From the NCBI GenBank assembly GCA_021776915.1, contig JAIQZU010000054.1, positions 1 through 64,000 on the forward strand: a DNA stretch of 64,000 nt, written 5' to 3'. The notes under the pieces are model-generated. The model saw only the letters and a program-made list of their open reading frames with translations. It was not told the origin of the DNA and searched no databases. This stretch comes from Candidatus Scalindua sp. (GTDB lineage: Bacteria; Planctomycetota; Brocadiia; Brocadiales; Scalinduaceae). Numbering within the stretch: position 1 is the first letter of the stretch; the number at the start of each line of letters is the position of its first letter. The position numbers were made by a program, and so were the translations under genes. This document shows, in pieces, positions 25,354 through 34,495 of this stretch.

Positions 25354-26352
25354 TTAGGTCTTTAAACATACTATTCCATCATCACCTTTAACTATCTGTG
25401 AACTCTTAGGCCCCAGGAAGCGGACAAATTCTTTAAATAACTCCATATCAAAACAATTAACCATACCCTCCCCCATCTCTTTTAAGGCAGTAAATGGATT
25501 CATTGCACCCGCATAACACCTCTTTGTTGTTATGGCATCGTATACATCAATTATTCGAGAAAGCCTTCCATACAAATCAATTTCATCCCCACCAATACCA
25601 TGGGGATACCCGGTACCGTCATAATTTTCATGATGTTGTATAACCGCTTTTAATGATTTCCCTTCTATATTCTCTTTATCCTTCAAGAGCTTGTAACCGG
25701 CTTCCGGATGTCTCTTTATAACATCAAACTCATCTTTAGTTAATTTACCCGGTTTGTTAAGGATTTCTAACGGGATTTCAACCTTACCTACATCATGCAA
25801 TAACATTCCTGTCCCAAAAGTATTTAAATTATCCGCATCTAAACTAAGATGTTTACCAAAGAGCAAACCAAATACTGATAAATTTATTGAGTGTGTATAC
25901 GTATAATAATCGTGCGAAGTCATGCTCAACAAACCGGAAAAAGCATTTTCATCATTAAGGATAAACCCGATGGTGTATTTAACCCAGTTTTTAGCCCTGT
26001 CTAAATCAACACCAGCCGTACAGATATCATTCAGGATTTCTTTGGTTAAACTTTTTGCAACATGATAAACTGCATGTGATTTTTCCCTGGAACTTAGATT
26101 GTCGTTTGCAAGGATATTTGGCAGGTTTTTCTCTTGATATTTGAAAAAGTTATTATAATCCTTTGAAATAATATAGAGTTTTTCTATATTTCTTTCTAAT
26201 AACACTCCTTTTCTATCGCTCCCAAATTGTTCATCTCCACGACAAAATAAAACATGTCTGGGCTCTCCATTAACGTAACTTCTCAAATACAGATCACATC
26301 CCACCTCTGTATCTTCCACTAACATATCTTTGGTTATAGCCACATAATGCAA
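25354..26352 (-). CDS. HD-GYP domain protein (probable cyclic-di-GMP phosphodiesterase)
   Basis: 332 residues with the same layout as the 24245 gene: N-terminal domain (VAITKDMLVEDTEVGCDLYL, RHVLFCRGDEQF), then HD-GYP with YTHSINLSV, MLLHDVGKVEI, HPEAG, IQHHENYDGTGYP and DVYDAITTKRCY. All ligand residues are present. The start is TTG 26352, read from agaggtg five bases before it and overlapping the end of the upstream small gene by context; no in-frame ATG gives the family N-terminus. It lies at the distal end of the flagellar fliO-fliA gene string, separated from fliA only by one small gene, so it may be co-expressed with the export apparatus. Confidence 0.88.
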   Translation of the reverse strand: MHYVAITKDMLVEDTEVGCDLYLRSYVNGEPRHVLFCRGDEQFGSDRKGVLLERNIEKLYIISKDYNNFFKYQEKNLPNILANDNLSSREKSHAVYHVAKSLTKEILNDICTAGVDLDRAKNWVKYTIGFILNDENAFSGLLSMTSHDYYTYTHSINLSVFGLLFGKHLSLDADNLNTFGTGMLLHDVGKVEIPLEILNKPGKLTKDEFDVIKRHPEAGYKLLKDKENIEGKSLKAVIQHHENYDGTGYPHGIGGDEIDLYGRLSRIIDVYDAITTKRCYAGAMNPFTALKEMGEGMVNCFDMELFKEFVRFLGPKSSQIVKGDDGIVCLKT

Positions 26353-26354
26353 TT

Positions 26355-26636
26355 CTACACCTCTGTATCTAAGATTATGCCACAGGTGCCTTCCAAATCA
26401 TTGCCCTTTTTTGTTTGCAAAGAGTTTTTGTCTTCTTGTTTTTGTTGCCCTGAATTTATATGTTGCTCATTCTCCTGGTTAATATCCTTGTCTTTCACGT
26501 CCTCATCATTAGACGACAGGTGATCTGAGAAATTCTGCGTACTCTCCTTATCACCTTTTTTATCGCCAGTCTTTCCTTTCTGATTAAGTCGATGTATTGG
26601 CGGAATATAACGAATAGATTGAATACTATCACTCAT
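26355..26636 (-). CDS. small hydrophilic protein between fliA and HD-GYP genes
   Basis: 93 residues: a short conserved-looking start (SIQSIRYIPPIHRL) followed by a Lys/Asp/Glu/Asn-rich disordered stretch. Not recognised. The IPPIHR-type N-terminus followed by disordered sequence is seen in small proteins of flagellar loci in other phyla, but I cannot name the family. It ends two bases before the TTG start of the HD-GYP gene, so the two are probably coupled. Confidence 0.55.
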   Translation of the reverse strand: MSDSIQSIRYIPPIHRLNQKGKTGDKKGDKESTQNFSDHLSSNDEDVKDKDINQENEQHINSGQQKQEDKNSLQTKKGNDLEGTCGIILDTEV

Positions 26637-26787
26637 GACGGTTTCCCAAATCTCTTAATGTTCTAAAACCTGAAATAAGAGTATATACTATCCCAAGACA
26701 ATTCAGAATTTGTCCGGGTGGTAAAACCAGTTTGCCTTATCGTCGGCGTTATTTGTAATCCGGCATGGTTTAATCTTTCAAACCTGG

Positions 26788-27558
26788 CTAGGATTTCACT
26801 TCTTGAGACACCGACTTATTTGCCTTTGCCCTGATTGACATCAATGCTCTATGGTGTAGTTGCGAAACTCTCGATTCTGATAGATTCATTATCTCCGCTA
26901 TTTCCCTTAGAAGCATATCCTCATAATAGTATAGAGTAATAACCAGCTTTTCTTTAGGATGAAGGTCTTTAATAGCACGTTCCAGCACCTCTTTTTCCTC
27001 CATCAATTCCAGGTCATTTAATGGTTCACTGGCTTTATTATCTTTGATGATCTCATTTGCATTTATTCTCGAATCACCATCTCTGCCACAGTTTATATCT
27101 TCAATGTATAACATGGAGCACATATTAATATCTGCCAGCATCTTATCCAGTTCACTACAACTTATACCCAACACTTCGGCAATCTCTTCTGGCCGAGGAG
27201 ACCTGTTAAGTTTCTGTTCAAGCGAATTATGTGTTTCTTTGATTAAATTATCTTTTTCTCTTACTGAGCGGGGTACCCAATCCTGCAATCGGAGATAATC
27301 CAGAACAGCACCCCTTATCCGGTGAAAGGCATATGTTTTGAATTTAACACCTTTATCCTCTTTGAATCTTTCCGCCGCTTCAATCAATCCCAGGATTCCA
27401 GACTCAATCAAATCTTCCTGATCAAGATGTGCGGGAAGATAAATCATAAACTTGCCCACTACATATTTAACAAGTGGCAGGTAGTCCATCACATATTTAT
27501 CCCGCTTTTCTTTGCTTACTACGCCATATTCACTTTGTTGCATCTTTATTTTCATCAT
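26788..27558 (-). CDS. fliA: flagellar sigma factor FliA (sigma-28)
   Basis: A 256-residue sigma-70-family factor for late flagellar genes. Region 2 is clear (YLPLVKYVVGKFMIYLPAHLDQEDLIESGILGLIEAAERF, and the core/-10-binding FKTYAFHRIRGAVLDYLR). Region 3 is SPRPEEIAEVLGIS, and region 4 has the helix-turn-helix LREIAEIMNLSESRVSQLHHRALMSIR. A -10 match to its known target is seen at 10828 and 62100. The start lies inside the end of the upstream small membrane-protein gene (29-base overlap), with aagga five bases before ATG 27558. Its likely antagonist is the FlgM-like protein at 60574. Confidence 0.96.
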   Translation of the reverse strand: MMKIKMQQSEYGVVSKEKRDKYVMDYLPLVKYVVGKFMIYLPAHLDQEDLIESGILGLIEAAERFKEDKGVKFKTYAFHRIRGAVLDYLRLQDWVPRSVREKDNLIKETHNSLEQKLNRSPRPEEIAEVLGISCSELDKMLADINMCSMLYIEDINCGRDGDSRINANEIIKDNKASEPLNDLELMEEKEVLERAIKDLHPKEKLVITLYYYEDMLLREIAEIMNLSESRVSQLHHRALMSIRAKANKSVSQEVKS

Positions 27559-27790
27559 TAATGTCCTTATTATTTTCTATACCAATATTTTCCGGAACAA
27601 ATTTCACCAGCATTTTTATCATAACAAAAGAGGTCAACCCAAACAAAATACCTGCTATTACTGCCTTTTGAATGAGCGTTTCAATAGCCAGTCTTGACGC
27701 ATATCCGAGAACACATGCAAGAAAGAAAACAAACATAGCAATATATATGCTGGACCTAAAACCGATCAACATCAGTTGGCGCCTTATCAT
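27530..27790 (-). CDS. small two-span membrane protein in place of FlhG
   Basis: 86 residues with two hydrophobic segments (about 10-30 SSIYIAMFVFFLACVLGYAS and 41-60 AVIAGILFGLTSFVMIKML) and a charged, Asn/Asp-rich C-terminus. Not recognised. It starts with ATGA overlapping the flhF stop and ends inside fliA, so it belongs to the operon. In many bacteria flhF is followed by flhG (a MinD-type ATPase); here that position holds this protein. Unusual gene in an otherwise conserved order. Confidence 0.75.
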   Translation of the reverse strand: MIRRQLMLIGFRSSIYIAMFVFFLACVLGYASRLAIETLIQKAVIAGILFGLTSFVMIKMLVKFVPENIGIENNKDINDENKDATK

Positions 27791-29382
27791 ATTTTCATAA
27801 CCATTTCTGCAACCATTTCTGCCGTTGCCGTCCTGATACCATCTTGAATTTCCTGTCCATCAGTAACGTAGGAAAGAGGCATCTGCGTCTCCTCAGCAAC
27901 ACTAAATAATGTGCCATACAAATCCGTCTCGTCAACCTTTGTGAAAAGTAATCTATGAACAGGAAAACCATTAAGTCTTTTGACGATGTTAATAATATCA
28001 ATGTATCTGGTTGATGCGCTTACAACCAGATGAGTTTCCAGATCTGGTATTTCATCAAGGTATTCCTTCAAACCTGATAATGCATCTTTGTCAAAATGGT
28101 TCACCCCCGGTGTATCTATGAGAACATGTGAGTTACTTCCGTATTCATCTATAATTTCTCCGAGATCCTGTGGGGTTGAAGCAGTCAATACAGTGGCCTC
28201 TATTAATCCTGACATTTTATTTAGTTTTCCGGCAAAGTCTCCCCTGATACTTATTAACAATATATCTTTACCAGAACGTTCTTTTATATCTGAGGCTAAC
28301 TTTAAAATAGTCGTAGTCTTTCCTGTTCCTGCGGCACCTATGAATGCCATTGTTTTACATTGCTCCTGACCATTTAAGCCTGGAGCAGGAATCTTAATTT
28401 TATTTATAATGCCTTCCCTGATCATCAGGCGCTGTACTTCCATTTTCCCGGAATCATCTCCGTTATGCCTGCTCAAAGCCTCATTAACCAGAATCATGGA
28501 ATGTTCCTTTTCTACCTGTTGAATACGAAGCTGTTTGTATAACTCCCTGCTGATCTCAGTCCAACCATCATTAAAGTCTCTATTTTCTTGATGAACGAAT
28601 GGCACTGATTTTTCCTCAAAGTTGAGACCTGCCATTTCTACCAGGTCCTCTGAGAGTAGAAAATCCGACAGAACATTACTGTCCTCATGGAGGTCAGTCA
28701 TATCCTTCCTGCCGTTTCCGTACAAGCATGGCTTCGAAAAACCCTGGTCTGTTTGAGACGAGTCTATCTGGTACCTTCCTGATAATTGTGAATTTAACTT
28801 GCTTTTATTACTTTGTATATTCAGACCGGGATGAGACAACGGCTTTCCATTACTGCCCGCACTTTCCGATATCTGCCCGACTCCATCCTCCTGTACCTGG
28901 CCTGACCGGCCATTACCATTCAGGTAGGATTGCCAGTCTGTCTTACTGGCAATTGTAGATATATCAGCCATTTCTACAAGATCCTCCGGACTTAAACGTT
29001 CTGCCAATGTTCTATTCCCGTTGCGGCTGCCAGATAGAGACGTCTGACCGTTTCGGTCCTGAAATAGTTCCGGAGTATGCCGGACTGGCTGTTGAACATC
29101 TGATTTATACCGGTCTGGTGTTTGTGGATTCAGATTATCATCTTCACTTTTCACCTTCTGACCGGGACTTTGCTTTATATTCTGGTCTGTTGTCTGATTA
29201 TCATCCCTGGCAAATACATTTTCAGCCGCGACAACCTCAACCAGTGTCTGCCCGGTCTTACTCTTTATATCTCCTTCCTCTATATTTCTCGTTTCCAGAA
29301 TTATGGAAGAGTCACCCATTTCTCTCTTTACACTTGCCAATGCCGCTTGTACTGTAGACGCAATAAATGATTTAATTCTCAT
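27787..29382 (-). CDS. flhF: flagellar SRP-type GTPase FlhF
   Basis: 531 residues. The C-terminal NG domain (about 320-530) carries the P-loop FIGAAGTGKTTTILKLA, DTPGVNHFD, LFTKVDETDLYGTLF and the closing LSYVTDGQEIQDGI. FlhF sets the place and number of flagella at the pole in many bacteria. The N-terminal B-domain (1-315) starts canonically (MRIKSFIASTVQAALASVKREMG) and is long, basic and Gln/Asn-rich, with a repeated EDLVEMA phrase. The P-loop reads GAAGTGKT where GPTGVGKT is usual, still compatible with GTP binding. The start overlaps the end of flhA by 11 bases. Confidence 0.95.
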   Translation of the reverse strand: MRIKSFIASTVQAALASVKREMGDSSIILETRNIEEGDIKSKTGQTLVEVVAAENVFARDDNQTTDQNIKQSPGQKVKSEDDNLNPQTPDRYKSDVQQPVRHTPELFQDRNGQTSLSGSRNGNRTLAERLSPEDLVEMADISTIASKTDWQSYLNGNGRSGQVQEDGVGQISESAGSNGKPLSHPGLNIQSNKSKLNSQLSGRYQIDSSQTDQGFSKPCLYGNGRKDMTDLHEDSNVLSDFLLSEDLVEMAGLNFEEKSVPFVHQENRDFNDGWTEISRELYKQLRIQQVEKEHSMILVNEALSRHNGDDSGKMEVQRLMIREGIINKIKIPAPGLNGQEQCKTMAFIGAAGTGKTTTILKLASDIKERSGKDILLISIRGDFAGKLNKMSGLIEATVLTASTPQDLGEIIDEYGSNSHVLIDTPGVNHFDKDALSGLKEYLDEIPDLETHLVVSASTRYIDIINIVKRLNGFPVHRLLFTKVDETDLYGTLFSVAEETQMPLSYVTDGQEIQDGIRTATAEMVAEMVMKI

Positions 29383-31465
29383 TTGTCAGACTCACAATCC
29401 CAAGTGATTCAATTTGAACCCCAGGTGCAATTTCTTTATAAGATAACACAGGTAAATAAGGTAACGCTGTTTCTGTAAGTTTCCTGATATGATTTCTTAA
29501 TACTGAAGATGTCAGAAGAACCGTACTGTTACTGGATGCGTATACTTTCCTGATGGTTTCCGTAACTGCCTCAACTATTTTCTGAGCATAATTAGGTTCT
29601 AATGCAAGTACAGATTTATTCCCCATTTCGTGAATAGACCTCATGATTTCCTGTTCCAGTTCAGGTTCAAATGAAATTGTACTGATCTTGTTAGATTCAC
29701 TCTGATATTGGCCGCATAATGTTCTGCATAATCTCTGCCTCACATACTCAGTCAGCGCTTCAGGGTCCTTAGTTACAGGAGCATAGTCAATAAGAGTCTC
29801 CAGTATTGTCACAAAATCTTTTACTGAAATCCGCTCTCTCAGTAGATTCCTTACCACCTCTTGAACTACACCCAGCGTAAGAACATTTGGAGTAAATTCA
29901 TTTACCAGGGTTGGTGAATCCTTTTTGGTTGTATCAACTAGTTTTTGAATATCTTCTCTGGTTATTATCTCATGAGCATAGGTTTTAATGGTTTCTGTTA
30001 AATGAGTAACCAGGACTGAAGTTGGATCAATTACTGTATAACCTGCAGCTTCCGCAGCTTCTTTCTTAGCTTCAGTTACCCACTTGCCAGGTAATCCATA
30101 AGCCGGATCTGTGGTCGCAATACCTTCAATAGGCTTTACCCCCTCTTCACCCAGGGCCAGATAACTATCAGGCATCAACTCACCTTTATCAACGGTCTGT
30201 CCCTTTATCTTTATACTATACCCGTTCGGGGTCAGCTGCAGGTTATCTCTTAAGCGTATTGGAGGAATAATTATGCCTATATCTCTGGCAAGCTGTTTTC
30301 TGAGGGAGTTAATCCTGCTTAATACCCCGCCTACCTTCTTTGGATCAACCATTGGAACCAGCTTATAGCCAACTTCAATCCCCATCCTGTCAACCTGTAA
30401 CAGGCTCTCATATTCATCTTCAGGTTCACTCAATTGTTTTGTTTTCTCTGCAATTTCTTCAGTCTTTTCTACGGAATCAACTCTGGTTAAGCTTTTTCTG
30501 GTCATAAGGAAAATAATGGTAAAGAATGCAGACATTAAGAAAAAAGGGATTTTAGGTAAGCCTGGTATAAGGCCGAAGACCAGCAATATTCCTGCGGCAA
30601 ATCCTAATGCTTTTGGAGCCGTAAATAGCTGCGATGACAAGTCCTGTGCCAGGCTGTTCTTAGATGATGCCTTTGTGATAAGCAGGGCTGCAGAGGTGGC
30701 ATTAATTAAAGAAGGGATTTGTGTTACTAACCCATCACCCACAGTCAAAATTGTATAAGTAGATAATGCATCAGTAATATTCATGCCCTGCATCATTCCG
30801 CCTATCACTATACCGCCGGCAATGTTTATTAATGTAATCACAATTCCGGCAATAGCATCACCACTTACAAATTTACTTGCGCCATCCATCGAACCATAGA
30901 ATTCGGCCTCTTGTGCTATCTCGGTACGCCTCCTCCTTGCCTCCGCTTCAGTTATTGCACCCGAGTTTAAATCAGCATCAATACTCATCTGCTTACCCGG
31001 CATGGCATCCAGAGTAAATCTGGCGGCTACTTCTGAAACTCTTGTAGCACCCTTTGTGATTACTATAAACTGAATAACCGTCAGGATTATGAATATAACC
31101 AATCCAATTACTACATTACCACCTACCACGAAATTACCAAAAGTTTCTATTACCTGTCCGGCATCAGCATGCATGAGGATTAGACGCGTTGATGCGACAT
31201 TCAGTGCAAGCCGGAAGAGTGTAAGGAATAGCAAGAGTGACGGATATGCAGAAATCTCCAGTGCACGTTTTACATGCAATGTAACCAGAAGCACCAGTAA
31301 TGACAACGAAATGTTAACTGTAATAAAGACGTCAATCAAAAATGTAGGCAAAGGCACTACAAGGACAACTAATATAACCAGAACTCCCGCCGCCAGAATA
31401 AATTCACTATGCCTGAACAGCGACTTCATCTGATCTCCATGTACATTCATTTCATTTTCTGCCAT
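29372..31465 (-). CDS. flhA: flagellar export apparatus protein FlhA
   Basis: 697 residues, the normal size. The N-terminal half has eight hydrophobic spans, with the FHIPEP-type cytoplasmic loop (ARFTLDAMPGKQMSIDADLNSG) between spans. The C-terminal cytoplasmic domain (about 360-697) is complete and ends with the LGIVSLTNEN region. FlhA forms the ring that receives substrate-chaperone complexes and uses the proton motive force. It overlaps flhF and starts 20 bases after flhB. No anomalies. Confidence 0.97.
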   Translation of the reverse strand: MAENEMNVHGDQMKSLFRHSEFILAAGVLVILVVLVVPLPTFLIDVFITVNISLSLLVLLVTLHVKRALEISAYPSLLLFLTLFRLALNVASTRLILMHADAGQVIETFGNFVVGGNVVIGLVIFIILTVIQFIVITKGATRVSEVAARFTLDAMPGKQMSIDADLNSGAITEAEARRRRTEIAQEAEFYGSMDGASKFVSGDAIAGIVITLINIAGGIVIGGMMQGMNITDALSTYTILTVGDGLVTQIPSLINATSAALLITKASSKNSLAQDLSSQLFTAPKALGFAAGILLVFGLIPGLPKIPFFLMSAFFTIIFLMTRKSLTRVDSVEKTEEIAEKTKQLSEPEDEYESLLQVDRMGIEVGYKLVPMVDPKKVGGVLSRINSLRKQLARDIGIIIPPIRLRDNLQLTPNGYSIKIKGQTVDKGELMPDSYLALGEEGVKPIEGIATTDPAYGLPGKWVTEAKKEAAEAAGYTVIDPTSVLVTHLTETIKTYAHEIITREDIQKLVDTTKKDSPTLVNEFTPNVLTLGVVQEVVRNLLRERISVKDFVTILETLIDYAPVTKDPEALTEYVRQRLCRTLCGQYQSESNKISTISFEPELEQEIMRSIHEMGNKSVLALEPNYAQKIVEAVTETIRKVYASSNSTVLLTSSVLRNHIRKLTETALPYLPVLSYKEIAPGVQIESLGIVSLTNEN

Positions 31466-31485
31466 TGTGTTTTTCCTGATATTGA

Positions 31486-32553
31486 TTACCTACCTGCAAC
31501 AACGCCACGCAATTGATAAACATATGAAAGTATCTTTGCAACTGCCTGATAAAGTTTAGGAGGCACTTCGCCGCCTAGCTCAATTGTACTATACAAAACA
31601 CGAGCGAGAACTCTATCCTCTACAATCGGAATATTATTATTTGTGGCTATCTCCCTTATCTTTAATGCAATCAGGTCTACTCCTTTTGCAACCACCTTAG
31701 GTGATTCCATTGTGGAAGCATCATACTTAAGTGCTACAGAGTAATGTGTAGGGTTTGTTACTACCACGTCTGCCCCTGGTACTTCCTGCATCATTCTTTT
31801 ATTTGACATCTCACGCTGCACAGCCTTGATCCTGGATTTTATTAATGGATCGCCTTCTGATTGTTTTGCCTCCTGCTTAACCTCATTCTTGGTCATCATC
31901 AGATCTTTCGAATGCTGCCATCTCTGATACAATAAATCTAGAAAAGACAGAATCAACATGATGATTGTAATCTTCAAGGTAATGGCAAAAATTAAACCGG
32001 AAGCGGAACTGAAGATTGCTTCCGTCCGCATACTTATTAATTCCAACAATGGCTCCAGGTCTTTTTTTATAGAAACATACGCCACTCCACTCATTATGCT
32101 CAATTTCACAAGAGACATTGCCGTCTTTACCAGCGACTTCCTGGATATAAGGTTCTTCATGCCCGTTATAGGGTTTAATCTCTTAAAATCCGGTATAAGA
32201 GCCTTATGGCTGAAAACGAGCCCTACCTGAGAGGTAGTTGCTATTAAGCCAACTATCATAAAACCTCCCATTAATGGAAGTACCACATTCATATTCTTAA
32301 AAGAAATATGCATCACTAAAGTTGTAAATGTTTCTGCATTGAAATCTTCATAGAAAAGATTCCTGCAAAGCATACCCATTGTATCCTTCATTTGTGCTAT
32401 TATTGCGCCTCCAAGAAATAAAGTAAGCAAAACTCCGGATAACAGTATCATGGCGGTATTAAAGTCTTCACTCTTTGCTACCTGCCCCTTGTCACGAGCT
32501 TCACGTTTCTGTTTGGGCGTTGCTTGTTCCGTTTTCTCTTCAGATGATTTCAT
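31486..32553 (-). CDS. flhB: flagellar export switch protein FlhB
   Basis: 355 residues: four membrane spans in the first 210 residues and a cytoplasmic domain with the self-cleavage site NPTH (VVVTNPTHYSVAL, about residue 270). Cleavage there changes export specificity from hook to filament type. The N-terminus EEKTEQATPKQKREARDKGQ is the family signature. Start is 3 bases after the fliR stop. Confidence 0.97.
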   Translation of the reverse strand: MKSSEEKTEQATPKQKREARDKGQVAKSEDFNTAMILLSGVLLTLFLGGAIIAQMKDTMGMLCRNLFYEDFNAETFTTLVMHISFKNMNVVLPLMGGFMIVGLIATTSQVGLVFSHKALIPDFKRLNPITGMKNLISRKSLVKTAMSLVKLSIMSGVAYVSIKKDLEPLLELISMRTEAIFSSASGLIFAITLKITIIMLILSFLDLLYQRWQHSKDLMMTKNEVKQEAKQSEGDPLIKSRIKAVQREMSNKRMMQEVPGADVVVTNPTHYSVALKYDASTMESPKVVAKGVDLIALKIREIATNNNIPIVEDRVLARVLYSTIELGGEVPPKLYQAVAKILSYVYQLRGVVAGR

Positions 32554-32556
32554 TGA

Positions 32557-33327
32557 TTACATTCCTCCTACCAGACTAAAAATATCTTTGCGAAGCAAAT
32601 TAAATAAATATTCCATTGAACGTGTGACAAAAGGGAATAACATGGCTAAAATCAAAAACCCGACAAGAATCTTCAAAGGAAATATAACTAAAAATATGTT
32701 CAACTGCGGCATCGACTTGGCAAGAAATCCTGAAACTACTACAATCAGGCCCATGATTATCATAACAGGAGCCGCTACCTTGATTGCAGATACAAACAAT
32801 CCGCCAAACATCTGTACCAACTTGCTTATCGTAAAGCCAGACTCAATGAATCCTGTTATAGGTACCGTTTTATAACTAAGAACAAGCGCATTTATCAGCC
32901 AGTGATGACCGTTTATTGATAAAAACAGAATAAACGCCATTAATTGAAATATTTGTGAGATCGGGTTCACACGATCTCCTAATAATGGATCCACCATCTC
33001 TGCCATGGACAATCCCATATCAGTGCTAATTAACTCTCCAGCCATAACAAATGCCCCAAATGCCATTGTTGCGACATAACCAATTAGAAATCCGATTGCT
33101 ATCTCCTTAAATATCAAAAGGATAAAAGATGTCAAATTATCAGGTAAAGTCTGCTGCGCATTGCTAATCGTTGGAAAAACGGCAAGCGAAAGCACAAGCG
33201 CCAATCCTATCTTAACAAGTAGTGGTATACTCGTCTGGTTATAGATCGGAGAAAAGAAAAGGACGCTGGCTGTCCTGAACAGCACAATAGTAAATAATGG
33301 AAGTAGATTAATAGTGTTTATTAACAT
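32557..33327 (-). CDS. fliR: flagellar export gate protein FliR
   Basis: 256 residues, six hydrophobic segments (for example LFTIVLFRTASVLFFSPIY, IGFLIGYVATMAFGAFVMAGE, VIMGLIVVVSGFLAK). It forms the export gate with FliP and FliQ. Length and order (fliQ-fliR-flhB) are normal. Confidence 0.95.
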   Translation of the reverse strand: MLINTINLLPLFTIVLFRTASVLFFSPIYNQTSIPLLVKIGLALVLSLAVFPTISNAQQTLPDNLTSFILLIFKEIAIGFLIGYVATMAFGAFVMAGELISTDMGLSMAEMVDPLLGDRVNPISQIFQLMAFILFLSINGHHWLINALVLSYKTVPITGFIESGFTISKLVQMFGGLFVSAIKVAAPVMIIMGLIVVVSGFLAKSMPQLNIFLVIFPLKILVGFLILAMLFPFVTRSMEYLFNLLRKDIFSLVGGM

Positions 33328-33331
33328 TTTT

Positions 33332-33601
33332 CTAAAAAGTGTAACTGGAAAGATTTCCTAACAATAGAGTGGTAAATGCCGACATTCTCTCCAACAGCCA
33401 GGGCAGGGCGAGTGCGAATACACCAAACACTGCCAGTAACTTTGGCAAAAAGGTAAGAGTTTGTTCCTGGATGCTTGTGACGGCCTGAAATATCCCTATT
33501 ATAAGACCTATCACTAACGCTGTTCCAATAAGCGGTGCAATTAAGATTAATGTTAGCGTTACTGTTTCTCTGCCAAGATTAGTTACAATATCATATCCCA
33601 T
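33332..33601 (-). CDS. fliQ: flagellar export gate protein FliQ
   Basis: 89 residues, two spans (LILIAPLIGTALVIGLIIGIF and LLAVFGVFALALPWLLERM) and the FQAVTSIQEQTLTFLPKLL loop, which is the family signature. Normal length. It is separated from fliP by 117 bases of repeat-like sequence, an unusual gap inside this operon. Confidence 0.95.
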   Translation of the reverse strand: MGYDIVTNLGRETVTLTLILIAPLIGTALVIGLIIGIFQAVTSIQEQTLTFLPKLLAVFGVFALALPWLLERMSAFTTLLLGNLSSYTF

Positions 33602-33616
33602 ATTCGCTCAATTCCA

Positions 33617-33718
33617 ATTTCGGATTTCGGATTGCGGATTTACAATCCGCAATTTCACAATCCCTCAATCAGGTAATTCAGGAATCCTTCAATCCCTCAA
33701 TCCTCCAATTCCTCAATC
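33617..33718. repeat. AATCCG/TCAATCC short-repeat insertion between fliP and fliQ
   Basis: An imperfect array of gattgcgg/aatccgc units followed by tcaatc-c-tc type repeats. No coding sense. It separates two genes that are normally nearly contiguous. Similar sequence lies at 25275-25345 and 35377-35473. Confidence 0.65.
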
Positions 33719-34495
33719 TTATCTGATACTTGAGACTAACGATTGAATAACCAGATGCCAGCCATCCACCAACACAAATAAAACAACCTTAAACGGAACG
33801 GATATCATCATAGGAGGAAGCATAAACATACCCATTGAAGTTAACACACTTGCAACAACCATATCTATTACTACAAAAGGCAGATAAACTACAAAACCCA
33901 TTTGAAAGGCGGTCTTTAACTCGCTCAGGACATATGCCGGTAATAGAATGTGAGCAGGAACATCATCCATTGACTCCGGCCTCTCAATCTTCGCAATATT
34001 ATAAAACAGCGCTATATCCTTCTCCCTTGTCTGCCTGGCCATAAATGTTTTTAATGAGCCCATGCCTCGGTCAAACGCCTCTCCCTGAGCAATTTCTTCA
34101 TCCATAAACGGCTGAATGGCATTTTCGTTGATTTGATTAAACACTGGAGCCATCACAAAAAAAGTTATTAAGAGAGCAAGGCCTATCAGGATTTGATTCG
34201 GCGGCATCTGCTGGAAAGACAGGGCTTTCCTTGCAAATGAAAGTACAATAATGATCCTCGTAAACGATGTCATAACCATCAATAAACCCGGTAAGAGTGT
34301 AAATGAGGTCATAACAAGGAGAATCTTTACAATACCAGCAACCTGCTTGGGCTCACTGAGGTTGCCCATATTTATATTCATATTCAAGGCATCACTAGCT
34401 GCTTCAGATGCTTCACCTGCCACTACTGTTTGTGTAAAGAGTAAAGCCGCTCCAAAAGGCAACAGGAGTACTGTTAATCCGGACAAATATTTCAT
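33719..34495 (-). CDS. fliP: flagellar export gate protein FliP
   Basis: 258 residues. A cleavable N-terminal signal-like segment (LTVLLLPFGAALLFTQTVVA), then spans around SFTLLPGLLMVMTSFTRIIIVLSFARKAL and VIDMVVASVLTSMGMFMLPPMMISVPFKVVLFVLVDGW, the classic FliP signatures. Normal length. It overlaps fliO by 4 bases. Confidence 0.96.
   Translation of the reverse strand: MKYLSGLTVLLLPFGAALLFTQTVVAGEASEAASDALNMNINMGNLSEPKQVAGIVKILLVMTSFTLLPGLLMVMTSFTRIIIVLSFARKALSFQQMPPNQILIGLALLITFFVMAPVFNQINENAIQPFMDEEIAQGEAFDRGMGSLKTFMARQTREKDIALFYNIAKIERPESMDDVPAHILLPAYVLSELKTAFQMGFVVYLPFVVIDMVVASVLTSMGMFMLPPMMISVPFKVVLFVLVDGWHLVIQSLVSSIR

Noticed and set aside
26730-26750. Sigma-28 promoter on the minus strand (GACGATAA)
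   Set aside because: The -10-like octamer is present but the sequence 11 bases upstream does not resemble TAAAGTTT.
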